The notes beneath the pieces are model-generated. The model was not told the origin of the DNA, ran no database searches, and saw only the letters and a list, made by a program, of their open reading frames with translations. Made by a program: the position numbers and the translations under genes. 64,000 bases of DNA from Hyphodiscus hymeniophilus (Eukaryota > Ascomycota > Leotiomycetes > Helotiales > Hyphodiscaceae): positions 1-64,000 of the forward strand of contig VNKQ01000004.1 in the NCBI GenBank assembly GCA_016508695.1, given 5' to 3'. Of the stretch, positions 1-12,171 are shown piece by piece. The stretch's first letter is position 1. Each line of letters opens with the position of its first letter.

Positions 1-38
1 AACCCTAACCCTAACCCTAACCCTAACCCTAACCCTAA
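1..38. repeat. Telomere repeats (CCCTAA)6
   Basis: Six uninterrupted CCCTAA units with a leading AA begin the window. This is the C-rich strand of the TTAGGG telomere used by most filamentous ascomycetes, so position 1 lies at or very near the physical chromosome end. The repeats stop abruptly at 38 and pass into AT-rich subtelomeric DNA without degenerate variant repeats. Confidence 0.97.
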
Positions 39-1708
39 GATAAGTGTTATAAAAGAAAGAGTATTTTATTTATATCGAGAGAGGCGGAGTAATACTAGCT
101 TATAATAAGAATATATAACTAAGTGCTTATAATAACTATAACTATAATAACTATAAAAATATAAAGAAAAAGTAATATATAATCTTAGGCTTTTACTAAA
201 GTAATCTTAATTAATAAGAGAATAAGGCTCCCTTCTTCTTATTACCTTATCTACGCTTATTAGAATCTTAAGTAAAGGATAAATATATATTATATAAATA
301 TACTAAGGTTTAAGAAATACGGTTTTTATTTTATTATATTACGCTTAAGCCTAAGCAAGTCTAAAGAGGACTAATATTTATATTAATCTATAAGGGAAAA
401 TCTAAATAATAGAATATCTTAGATAAGTAAGCCCTATAAACACTAGCTAAGCTTATATAGCCTTAGGGAAGATAAAATACTAAAAGAGAAAAGAAACTTA
501 TAAAAGATACTATAATGTATTCTAAGGGGATAAACTCTAGTAATTAGTCTTATAACTATTAGTCTCGTAACTATTAGTCTTGTTATTACTATTACCCCTA
601 TTATTATTATCTATACTAGACTTTTCTTACTTGCTAATATCGACTAGTACTTAAAATTCCTCTATTTAGTACTTATTAATATTTATTACGTTACCTATCT
701 TAATATTAGTATCTCTACCCTCTTCTTTCTCTTTAGCGCTTATTATCTCAAGTAAGGCTATATTATTATAGGCAAGGGTAATACTTTTTATACCTAAGGT
801 CTCGATATACTAGTTATTAATAATAGGTTTTATAATATAACGTTATATAGTAATATAAATTAAAGTAATATACTTAAGTAAGCTAACGTACCTAGCGATA
901 TCAAAGAGAATTTATAACTTTTAAACTCTTATTCTTAATATATTATAAAAAGGTTAGTAAGTAGTTAAAGTAAGAGAAGGGGTAGGAAGGGGGGGTTTTA
1001 GTATAAGCTTATATTAAAAGACTTATAAGTATATAATGCCCTTTAGTACTAAAGCGAAGATACTTATATTAAATATAATTATAATAAGATATATATACTA
1101 AGCCTCTTATAGCTAGTTTTAAAGCCTATTACAAGGAAGGCCTAAGTAGCTTATAAGGTATATAAGGACTACTAATTACTAGCCCTAGCCCTACTTTAGC
1201 CTAAAGTTACTAGCGATATTATATATAGCTACTAATACTTTTTTATTACTAAAAACTAAGTATTAGTTATATATTTTAAACTTCTTAATAAGTTATAGTA
1301 TTTAATAAACTATTAAGGTATAAGACGTCGACTAATAAGTAATATTATAATATATAATATAAAACTCGCAAAGCTTATTAGAGAGAGTAATATCCTTAGC
1401 TAGCTTACTAGCCGTAATAGTTAGCCCGATTAGTATATCGAATTTATTTAATATATAATATATCTTAGCGATGATTAAGGTATAATAGGCCCTAAGGTTA
1501 TTAAATACTTTATTAAATAACTTGCGCGAGATACTCTTTACTTTTGCTATTATAAAGTAAATTTATAAGATAATATTATTTTTAGTAAAAGTAAACTCTC
1601 GGTTAATAAGAGTATCTTTAAAGGTACGTTTTAACTTTTAAATAGTCGTAATACTTACTATAAGTATAAAGGCTATTTAAAATAGGCAAGAGGCATTTTT
1701 ATTCTCTT

Positions 1709-1790
1709 TTTTGTCTTTTTTTACTTTTTTTACTTTTTTTACTTTTTTCTTTTCTTTTATCGTTCTCTTTTCTTTTTTTTTTAGCTTTAG
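1709..1790. repeat. T-rich low-complexity tract
   Basis: A run of T tracts broken by AC and C, including near-perfect repeats of ACTTTTTTT. It generates a spurious open frame rich in Phe. No function is visible. Confidence 0.7.
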
Positions 1791-2650
1791 CTTTAAGTTT
1801 AAGTCAAGTTATCCCTTGGCCTTAAAGCTAAGAGAGGGCTACTTAATAATAAAACTAGTATTAACTTACTTAAAAAAAGAGCTATTTATATAAAAGGCGT
1901 CTTTTAGGGGCTTTACTAATAGTTTTTTTCCCTTTAAATTATACTTATTAATAATCTCTTATAACTTAAGATTAAAAGATTAAAGGGGTAAAGCGGGGCT
2001 AATAAAGGGATTTTTACTAAAGAAGGGTAAGTTACTTATATTAGTAATTAGAGAGGAAGAGAGGTTAAGAGTAAATTTTAATAGCGTTATAATAGTAAAG
2101 TTAGGCTATAAGAAGTAGTTTAGGTTAATGTTTATTGCCTTTATAACCAAATAAATAAAATTTATAAAATAAAGTATTTTGTTTAGTAAAGTATCGCTAT
2201 TATTTAAGTCGGAAAATATAATACTAAGTATTATTAAGGCTAGCGTAAGGCTAAAGCTAGCCTTTACTATAAATAGTATTACTAATATATATAAAAACAT
2301 AGTAAACGATATATAAAAGATTAAAAAAAGGGAAGAAGGGGCTATAAGGGAGGTTATATTAAGTTCTAGATATACTAAACAATAATAAGGTATAGTATAC
2401 TAAGATAAAATAGTAAGTACTAATATAAAACAAGTATAATATAAAATAGATAAAAACAAACGAAGTATAAAATAGATAAAGAATAGACAAAGTATAGAAT
2501 AGCTTTGTTTATAAAGAGCGCGATATATTTATTTTATAGGGTACTAATCCGTGCGTTACTAGGTAATAAGCTACGCAATAGGCCGCGCTAGGGTTTCGGT
2601 ATATTAATATACCAAAACCTAGATACGCATCCTTTTTACTATAACAAAAC

Positions 2651-2740
2651 ATCTCTAAACTTATAACTAAACTATATTATATCTTTAAACTTATAATTAA
2701 ATTATATTATATCTCTAAACTCATAACTAAACTATATTAT
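2651..2740. repeat. Three-copy 30-bp tandem repeat
   Basis: Units starting ATCTCTAAAC, ATCTTTAAAC and ATCTCTAAAC occur at 2651, 2681 and 2711, exactly 30 bp apart. The copies differ mainly by C/T exchanges, as expected if RIP or deamination acted after the duplication. Confidence 0.8.
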
Positions 2741-5700
2741 ATTACTTATTATATTTTCTATTATAAATTCGCTTTTATTAATAACTTTTTTACTAGCTAC
2801 TAGTCTTATTACCCCGGTACCTTTATTTACCTTACTTATATTTACTTTACTTAATATTAGCTCTCGAGAGTTATAAGAGCTAATAAATAATATAAGATAA
2901 TACTTATATTAATCCCGGCTCTTATAAACTAATATAATTAGTTTCGCTAGCTCGTTAAAGAAATTGTTTACCTATTACTATATAAGGGCCTTAAGCTCTT
3001 TAAAATCGTCTCTAAAGGTATATAAGGTCGACTACTCTAGCTATTTAATCTCTAATTTATAGTAATTATCTTTTGACTCCGCTTTAGCCCGGTTAAGACT
3101 CTTACCCCTCTTTGCGTAAAGCGTTATATTTATAAGTTAATACCTCTCTTACTTAAAAGCTCTTACTAACTTTTTAATAAATACTAACTAAAGAACCTAC
3201 TTAATTTTAAGAACCCTAGTAGTTTAAAACTCGCTTTTCCCTAATAGTTTTATATTAGACGACCCTATTAAGTAAGAGGATAAAAGAGTAGATATTAATA
3301 TTAATTAGTTAATATAAAAGGATTTAAGAATAATAGGGATATAAGTAGATAAAAATTATAGATTTATAAAGAGAGATTAAATAGAGATAATAGATAAATT
3401 AAGATTTTTAACTTATCTCTTAACTTATATAATCCTAATATAAATTAATATAACTAACTACTAATTTTTCCTTCTTATATAATCTTAAAATATAATTATA
3501 ACTAGTTAAATTACCCCCCCTTTTATTATATTATTATAATATATAAAACGATTAATACTTTCCCAGGTACCTTAATTTATAACAAGAGTAAAATAGTTTA
3601 TATTAACTTTAAAAACATAGCCCTAATAAGCGTAGCGGGTTTTTACTTATATAAGAGATCTTAACTCGCTATATCTCGAGAATATAAGATTTATTAGCTT
3701 ATATATACTTAGCTTCTCGCTTATATTATTAAAGTTATAAAGGTAAAGGGTAAGGAGTAGTCGATTAATAAGGAATTTCTATAATTATACTTAGATAAGA
3801 GAGTCTTTATATTATATATAAGGGAGAAAGTACTTCGAGTTTACGGGTAATTATAAGTCTAATAATAGTTAGATAATATCTAATAAATTTACGCTTTTTA
3901 TAAAAGTAATAATACTATTAATAGGGAGATAAATATTATTCTCGCAAAAATAATATATAATATTACTTCGAGTAAGTTTAAGCTATTATAAGCTATTAGT
4001 ATAATACTATATCCTAGTTACTTAGGTGGCCTAATACTAAAGTATATAAACCGTAAGGTCTTCTTATATAGTAAAGGCACTCTAATAACCTCTTAAAGTA
4101 TATTTCTCTAGATTACTTTTAGTAAGGGCACCTCGAAGTACGTTATAAAGGTTTATAATTATAGTTACTATAAGTAAACTTTATAGTTTTCGAATAATAG
4201 CTAGTATTACTTATAAAATAATAGTAGGGGTATTATTATATATTAAGTTATCCGAGGCCTAATTAGCCTAATATTAACTAGCCTCTAGTAGTAAAAGGGT
4301 AACTAGAATAAAATTAAGAGTATAAGAGTTATTTGCTTATAACGGGCTATATTTAAAGCGCTTCTTTTAATTAAGGGGAGACCTTAACTATGTGCTATTT
4401 ATATTTTATATATACTCTAATATAATATTAAAGAAGCTTATAATTCTCTTATTAACTAATTTATTTTAAACTCGAACTATTATCGATTGTATTATTAAGT
4501 AGCCTTATACTATTGCCTTATATACTACTTAATTTATCGTAGCTTCTAAAGCTCTTATTATATTAATAATATCGAGACTAGTAGAAATAATACTATCTAA
4601 AAACGCCCTTAAGAGCTTATAGCTATTAGTAGAGCCTAAGAGTCTTTTAGTATAATATACTATATAGGATATTCGTAAAACTAGAGTAAGGCCCTAAAGA
4701 AAGGCGCCTTAATAGCTATAGTATTATTAGTAATAGCTATTATAAGGTTTATTAATAATAAAAATACAAATAATATAATTCTAGGCTTATAAGATAAATA
4801 TAGATTATAGAATCTAGAGAGTAAATATTTAAGTCTAAGTCTTATACCCAAACAAAGCGCGTTATACTAAATTTAGGCTATCGCCCTACTAACCCTTTCT
4901 TATAAGGCTTACTTAAAAGCAAAACCTTTATTCTTATAAATATAAGTACCTTTATTACTATAAATACTAACCCTCCGAAAAATATTACTAAAAAGAATAT
5001 TATAATAGAAATAACGGATTCTTTAGATATTTAAGCTTTATACGCAAAAGTAAGATTAGACTTATTAGAATCGTCTATTATACTTACTTAATATAAGTTA
5101 TAATAGTAATACGAGAATTATTTAATATAATAAGAGATAATATAAAGGTTTATTACTTTATTTATAATAGTTAGTTAAAGTCTTATAGCTTTTAGCCTTT
5201 ACTTATATAGTTAGTTATATATAATCCCTTAAAGAAACTTAAACTCGCCTTACCTTTTAAGGTTATAAAAGATAAGAAAATAAAACCTAAGAAAACTAAA
5301 GGCTTTATTAAGTCTATAGTTATATAGGACAAAGATATTATTAATAACTACTTATATTTATAATTCGCTACTTTATTATTACTAGTAAGTATTATACCCC
5401 TATTATCGCTTATATCTTAAGATATAACACTAGAGATAAAGACAAAGGGCTAGAACTTAGTAAAAACGCTAGAGACAAAAGGCTAGAGCTTAGTAAAAAT
5501 ACTAGAAACAAAAAAGAAGGGAAAGACAAAAAAGAAAGTATAGCCCCTAATAATTAAGTAAGCTACCCTAGATAATAATATAACGCTAGAACTAGCCTAA
5601 AGTAAGAAATATTCTCTTACTTATTAATAGTATTAATATTATATAAAGAAGCTATTATATATAAACAAGTTAATAAAGTAACTCTAACTAAAAACAAAAA

Positions 5701-7543
5701 AGTAAGTACTAATTTAAAAGTAAGTATTAACTTTAATAAAGCTTATAACTAAGGGTAAAGTCTTGAGCTAATTAAAGGGCAAGTATTTATAAGCTAGTAT
5801 AAAGGACGAACTCTTATTTAAAAAGTAAAAGAAGAATATTATTACTAGTTTAAAGAAAGAATCCTCGGAAAAAAAGTAAGTTAAGAAAAAAGTTAAAAAG
5901 TAAATAAGTATTAGAGATATATAATAGAGTATATAACTAAATAAAGGTTTTAATTAAGTAAGTATCTAATACTTATTATTTCTAAGAAAGTATATTTATT
6001 TAATTAGGCTATAAGTCCCCTTATAACTATTTCTATCCCGCTATTAATTATTCCTTAAAATACTATTTATATATAGCCTAACTATTTAAGTCTACTTTAG
6101 TAGTCTAAACTTATCTAAAGTAATTAGAACTTATACTTAGAATATATTTTAAAAAACTCTTTAGTTTAAAGTAAGTAATATTAGTTACTTATAAGGAGGT
6201 ACTTAAATATATAGTTTTTAGCGTTAATAATATTAAGGTCGGAAAAGGATTAGTAAGAGGATCGCCTAGTAAGAGGACTATTATTATTAAGCGGATAATA
6301 GAAATAAAAAGGGAAATAACTTATAAGGTTTAGATAAGGGGAGAGGGTTTAAAGAAAGACTAGATAGCGAGGTATTTATTATTTAATAAAGAGAATTTAA
6401 AAGGAAAGAAAGATATAAACAAATTATAATACGCAATATTATAAAGTTTTAATATGTCGTTATAACGTGTAAATAGCTTTATAAAAGAAGCGATAACCTA
6501 GATCTCGTTAGAATAATCTAGCGTTAATTATAAAGTAAAATACCTTTAAGCGTAATACCTTAAGTTCTTATAGGGATATTATCTTAGTAATATTATATTA
6601 GGCTTAGGTCTATATCTTTTATATATAATAATAAAAGATAAAAGAAGTATAAAAGGTAAGCTAATATTCTTTTAATATAATATTATATAAAAAGCCCTAG
6701 TCGGACTAATATTATATTAAGTAATTAATAGTAAACTATATAATAAGTTATTATAATAAAGTTTTTATTATAGCTAAATAATATTAAGATTATTGGCCTT
6801 AGTTATAGGTTCTTATTATAATATTATAATAGAACTTAGGTTATTTATATACTCTTTAAATATTCGCTAAGTTTTTTAATTATTAAATACTTAATTAAGT
6901 TTTTATTATAGTATTCTAACGAATTTCGTATTGATTATAATAAAATGCCTAATATAATGCTTAGAACCGTATTTCTATTATAATATTATAATAAAAAGCC
7001 TATTATATTTAGGTAAGGTCTATAATATAAGGCCGATAACAAGTTTTCTATTATAAATTATAATTAATTCTTTATTATACTTAAGTAAAGTCTATAATAT
7101 AAGTGTATATTATATTACTAAGGCCGTTTACAAATACCCTTAAACTAACTTTTACCCTGGCCTTAGTTTTATTAGGCCTAGTATATAAAAAGGAATACTT
7201 AATTAATTGCGTCGTTACCCTTATTATATATACTTTTATATACTTTATTAAAAATAGTTTCCTTTTGTTATCGAGCTATTTTAGTTATATATTATAAGAG
7301 CTATACGAGAATACTTTAAATCTAGATATCGATAATACTTTTTTAAAAGTAAAATTATTCTAGATTTTATATAGGGTATTACTTTTATATATCTTTTACG
7401 CTTTATATAAATTTAGAGTTAGACTCGCCTTATAAGTTAGGCTTAGAAAAGTAGATAATAAGTAAGATTAGAGTAAAGGAGTATTAAAAATACTAGACTA
7501 GTTAAATTAAATAAAGGCTTTAAAAGCGAATAGCCTATAATAA

Positions 7544-7803
7544 GTTTTCTAAAATTTCTATTATAAATTATAACCGATTCTCTATTATACTTAGGTAAGG
7601 TATATAATATAAGGCCTATAATAAGTTTTCTATTATAAATTATAACCGATTCTCTATTATAGCTAGCTAAGGTCTATAATATAAAGCCTATAATAGGTTT
7701 TCTATTATAAATTATAACCGATTCTTTATTATACCTAAGTAAGGTCTATAATATAAGGCCTATAATAGAAAACTTATTATAAATTATAACCGATTCTTTA
7801 TTA
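7544..7803. repeat. 72-bp tandem repeat array in the subtelomere
   Basis: The core TAACCGATTCT recurs at 7571, 7643, 7715 and 7787, an exact 72-bp period. Each unit also carries GGTCTATAATATAAGGC or a close variant. A diverged related unit lies upstream near 7021-7100. In the last unit the 10-base segment AAGTTTTCTA is present as its reverse complement TAGAAAACTT. The units are non-coding and AT-rich. Confidence 0.85.
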
Positions 7804-9776
7804 TTAGGCCTTTTAGTTAAGATATTACGAGACTTACTTTTTAAGAAATTAGACTTTAGAGAAGCTACGTGTTTATAAGGGACTTAATTCTTCTTAATTT
7901 AAGTCTTTATATATTACTTAATAAAAGGGGCGTAGTTAGGGCTTAAGAAAGGATAAGGAAGGGAGTATATTTTCTAAACCTAAGCCGAATACTAGCTATA
8001 GAATAGTAAAGTAAGAATTAAATCGCAAAAACATTATATAATAAGAAAGAAAAAACGTAATAATAATTTAAAGGTATTGCGGCCTTCTTTTAGCTTAAAA
8101 GTAAAAGAAACTTAAAAAAAGTTATTAGTATAATTAAAAGAAATATTAAAAGTTAGAGAAAAACTTAAAAAGTATTATAAGTAATAATACTAGAAGACAC
8201 TTAATTAAACTTAGTACTAAGGGCTCTTAACCTTATTATAAATATATATAATAAGGGCTTTATTAAAGGAAATTATATAATAAAGTATAATATTTTTTTA
8301 AAGAGAATAAATCTTTTTAAAACTCTTAAAAAGAGCGTCTAAACGTTATAATACGTAATAAGAGTTTAACTAAAGCCTTATAGAAATATTAACCTTTATA
8401 TATTTTTTCTTTTAACTTAAGTTATCTTAGTTATATATAGTATTATAATATTATAAAGATACTTTTTATTTAAATAAAGGTATTAATACTTTTTATTATT
8501 AGAATAAAAATAAGAAAGAGATTTAATAAAAAGAGAGTTAAAGGAGTAATATTAAAATAAAGTATTAGTTAAGTTTTAATAAAAAGAGAAAAAAGGCTCT
8601 TAAGATAAGCTAAGTTACAAGTTAAGACTATAAGCTTAAAGGGAATTTAATTGCAAAAAAGGTTAGTAATAGTAAAATATATATTAAGAAAAGAAGACTT
8701 TTAAGCGTTAATAAGAAGAGAAAGAAAGAAGTAGCTTATAAGAGGCAAACTACTATTGTTATTAGTTACTAGAACTTTAAAATAAAGAAATAGGGAGAAG
8801 GGAGACTTTTAAAGAAGTATAAAATAGCTATTAAGTTTAAATAACTTAAAAGAAATAATAATAATAGAAATAAGAAGACTTTACAACTATAAGGTCAGAA
8901 ATTAAAAAGTATATTAGTAAGACTATAAGCTAGAAAGGGAGTAATTGCTTCTTAGAGTTAAGTAATAAAAACTCAGATTTATAAAAAAAGCTTAGTAGCG
9001 CGCTACTAGAAAAATATATTAAAAGTAAACTATAAAAGGCATTAGAATTAAGTATAACTCAAAGCTAAAAGAGATTAGGAATTATCGATTATAAAGGAGA
9101 TAAAACTCTTAAATTATTTACTTAAAGGTTATTATAATAACTTATTATTATATATTAAGGTAAAAGTCAAAGTCGAGAGAAAAGAAAGAAAAATAAGGTT
9201 AGAGAAATCGAGTTTTAAAGTATAAAAAGATATCTTAATACTTTTTATTTTAAGAACGCTAAAAGTAATAAAAGAGTATTACTAATTAGTTAGGAAAAGT
9301 ATAAATTAATAGAGTTAATAGAGTTATTAATAGAGTAATAAAAAGAAAAGATATTAATTCTTAGAGTTAAAAGTATAAGAAACTTAAAAAGATATACTTA
9401 AGTAAAAGTATCTTCTCGAAGTAATTTAATACGCGCTTTTAAGTTATATAACTTATTACTAAAGAGTATAAATTATTACTATTATAATAAGAATATATTA
9501 TACTCTCTTACTAATTAAGAGAGTTATTTCTTTAACCTTATATATTAATAATTCTACTTTATTTAGAGGGGAGACAAATATAAAGGGGTAGTTTTAAGAG
9601 ATTACGTTTTACAGAAGTTATATAATATAATGCTAAGTATACTATATAGTTAGGTTTTATACTAAATATTAATATCTATAAATAACCTTTTTATTAAAAC
9701 TATTACTATTATTTGAATATATATTCTTTTGAGTTTATATTAACGATTTATACTATTCGAACTAGGTTCTATAAAC

Positions 9777-10097
9777 CTACGTCTTTAGATTTATTCGTTT
9801 CGAGTTTTTGTTATAAACGGATTCCCGTGCTTTGCATAATATTAGGATTTGGCCTTCTATAGTATAAATCGTTAATCCTAGCGAAGGCACGAGCAGCGAA
9901 TTCGCACTACAAGTAAAGAACAGCTCGCTAATAGTAAGTTCGAGCCGCTCAAAAGCGTTAGTGTAGCTATATATACTATTAAAGACTTCAGAATATAATG
10001 TCGTACTAACATACTCTAAAACATTCTGTTCAGCTAACGGAAGCGCTATGGCCAAGACATCATTAGAAACCAGTTTGATTAGTTGCAAGGGGACCAA
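9777..10097 (-). pseudogene. Orphan open frame at the RIP boundary
   Basis: An open frame of about 106 codons marks the first stretch of normal base composition next to the RIP-degraded block. Its sequence is not low-complexity, but it has no motif I recognise, no clear signal peptide and no convincing flanking exons. It may be the surviving end of a gene whose remainder was lost in the AT-rich side, or a chance open frame. Low confidence. Confidence 0.25.
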
Positions 10098-10720
10098 AGA
10101 CGATAAATCCCTAAGGAGCGAGATAAAGATATCAAGTCAGAATATAAAACACTTTTAGGGATAAATTTAGCTAAGTGGCGCTTACCTCATCCGCGTTGTA
10201 TCCAGCCATGACTTTTACTCCGTAATCAAAATTGCCCTGCAAAGCAATTTACCCGGAATATCGGGTACAAAGCAAGGCGGCTCTAGAGGTATTTATTAGT
10301 TCTAAGAATAATTTGTTGCCCAACGTGTCCAGAAACGGGACGAAAGGTATCTGTCACGTATACAGTTGTTCTGGTCGTTGTGGTTAAATAACAAAATATT
10401 AAGTAGAAATATATTTGCTTGGTGTTTCAAGTAGTATCAAAATCGGCCCTTCTTTCTCGACCCCCTAGCAGTGGAGTGGTCTTAGCGAGCCCGAGGATCT
10501 GCCGGGGCTGGACGAACGTCATTGAGCAGGTAGGCAGGATCCGCTGCAACAACAACAACAACAATAACATTTCATCCCATCTCACCAACTTCAATCGTCA
10601 ACAACAGCTTCTTCAAGAGGCTGCGCTATTCGAACAACGAGATCTTGCGATAGGAGAGCACAAGCAACCGACATATCAATTGGAAGCGACAGCACAAGCC
10701 CATTCCCCCCGTCCCCCATC
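10098..10720. other. Upstream region of the R-SNARE gene
   Basis: Normal-composition DNA leading to the first solid gene. It holds an (AAC)n microsatellite at about 10547-10563, which probably sits in the 5' untranslated region of the SNARE gene. I see no other gene. Confidence 0.5.
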
Positions 10721-11583
10721 ATGGCTTCTTCATCAACATCTCCGACTCCTCTCCTCTAGTATGCCCAAACTCTTACCTTTGACATGTCATAAGCTAACAA
10801 CCCTCAGCTCCTGCATAGCTCATAATACCACCATTCTCGCCGAGCACACTAGCTCCGCAAGTTCGGGAACCTCCTCCCTCGCCTCTCTTGTCCTCCCTAA
10901 GATCGAACATAATAGTCCCCAAAAGCTGACCTATACCCACAACAACAACTTCATCCACTACATCGCCTCCGCACCCTCCGAATATTCTTCTTCGCAAGCG
11001 TCTGCGGGTGGCCTTACATACCTTGTGATCGCAGACTCCAGTCTTGGTCGGCGGATCCCATTCGGTTTTCTCGTTGAAATCAAGAATAGATTCTTGGCAC
11101 AATTCCCGAGTGATGCGACCGATTTCGCAGAGATGGATAGTTATGGTGCGGGGAGCTTCAACTCGGAGCTAAAGAAACTGATGGTCGAATACGGAACTAC
11201 GAAGGCGGGGAAGGAGGATGCGATCTCGAATGTTCAGGGAGAGATTGATAATGTGAAGGGTATCATGAGCAAGAATATTGAGAGTCTGTTGGAGAGAGGT
11301 GAGAGGATTGACCTCTTGGTGGATAAGACGGATAGGTTAGGTGGAAGTGCTCATGACTTTAGAGTGCGGAGCCGTGGATTGAGACGAGCAATGGTATGTA
11401 TTTCCCTCTACATTTTTGAAACCTTCGACGTTGACAGATGTGCAGTGGTGGAAAAATATGCGACTCATGGCTCTCCTCATTGTAGTCGTATTGTTCCTCG
11501 TATATTTGTTCGTTGGATTTGGCTGTGGACTTCCAGGATGGTCAAAATGCGTTGGGGAAAGTAACGCCGTGGCAAGACCATGA
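10721..11583 (+). CDS. Longin-domain R-SNARE (VAMP7/Nyv1-like)
   Basis: Model: exons 10721-10758, 10808-11393, 11446-11583, 253 residues, both introns GT-AG and in frame. Residues about 10-125 form a longin domain, recognisable from LLYSCIAHNTTILAEH and YLVIADSSLGRRIPFGFL. Residues about 150-208 are an R-SNARE coiled coil containing NIESLLERGERIDLLVDKTD. WWKNMRL then leads into one hydrophobic tail anchor at about 214-233. R-SNAREs of this kind drive fusion with the vacuole/lysosome and late endosome; in fungi the counterpart is the vacuolar v-SNARE Nyv1 or VAMP7. The start was chosen because exon 1 supplies the usual longin N-terminus; a longer frame reading through the first intron reaches upstream but is not SNARE-like. 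It is the first gene inside the telomere, only 1 kb from the RIP block, yet appears intact. Confidence 0.9.
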
Positions 11584-12171
11584 AGGCAGCTTGTAAGATT
11601 TTGTACCCACGGAGTAGGGGTGCAACAGGTTGAGTGAAAACATCCTTTCGGTGACAAGGTTCATCCCGAATTGATGAACATGTTGTTGGCGGTCGAATCC
11701 AACATGCCAACGTCAGCAGTTTACTCGGCTGCTAATCATTTTGAATTGTACCAATCGAGCGGTTGAAGGAGTGCAGACCGACGGTGTCGATCTACTTTTA
11801 GTCAAGTACGCTTCATTTAGTTGAAGAAAGTCAACATCACTGGTTTTATTTCCGTGAAACCTTGTCAGGCCAAAATGCAAAAGGGTGCTCAACTCGCCAG
11901 CGATGTCTCGTACCTCCATGGCAGGATATTTCCACATGATGGATAAGTCTAGGCTTATTTTGTTTCCTGCCTCACCCTCCCTGAGTTAGCGAATGTGTGC
12001 AATAACGTGCGAGCCCGCCAAGGAGCATCATCAGATGACCCTCTCTCATAACCCAAACCAAAGAATAGCCACGGCAAATCCTCTTATAGACTTTAGGCTC
12101 CAGTACATGACTCAAGGAGGAATCGTGTTAGTCGGAGAACTTCTTTTTGGCCCTTGTCAAACCAAAGAGTA
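11584..12171. other. Intergenic, no gene seen
   Basis: The stretch follows the SNARE stop. Short open frames on the minus strand are antisense or chance. I see no gene, RNA or repeat here. Confidence 0.5.

Larger units (their letters stand above)
39..9776. repeat. RIP-degraded AT-rich subtelomeric block
   Basis: Nearly 10 kb of very AT-rich DNA. TpA steps dominate, while CpA and TpG are almost absent; many 60-base lines hold none or one of them. This is the signature of repeat-induced point mutation, which turns CpA into TpA on both strands. Every frame is broken by TAA and TAG stops, and the few open frames of about 60 residues are low-complexity Leu/Ile/Tyr/Phe strings. The block was presumably once repeated DNA such as transposons or a duplicated subtelomeric element, but I could not recover a transposase, reverse transcriptase or helicase motif. 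Lys-rich runs at 8.0-9.4 kb hint at former coding sequence. Confidence 0.9.

Noticed and set aside
1711..1893. 60-codon open frame rich in Phe in the subtelomere
   Set aside because: It is produced by a T-rich low-complexity tract in RIP-degraded DNA and has no protein character.
7103..7297. 64-codon hydrophobic open frame in the RIP block
   Set aside because: Leu/Ile/Phe/Tyr-rich product expected from AT-rich mutated DNA, without a conserved start or neighbours.
7544..7803. CRISPR-like array
   Set aside because: The repeats are contiguous 72-bp tandem units without unique spacers, and the organism is a fungus.
10794..11102. Antisense open frame of 102 codons opposite the R-SNARE gene
   Set aside because: It lies opposite well-supported SNARE coding sequence; a codon-bias shadow.
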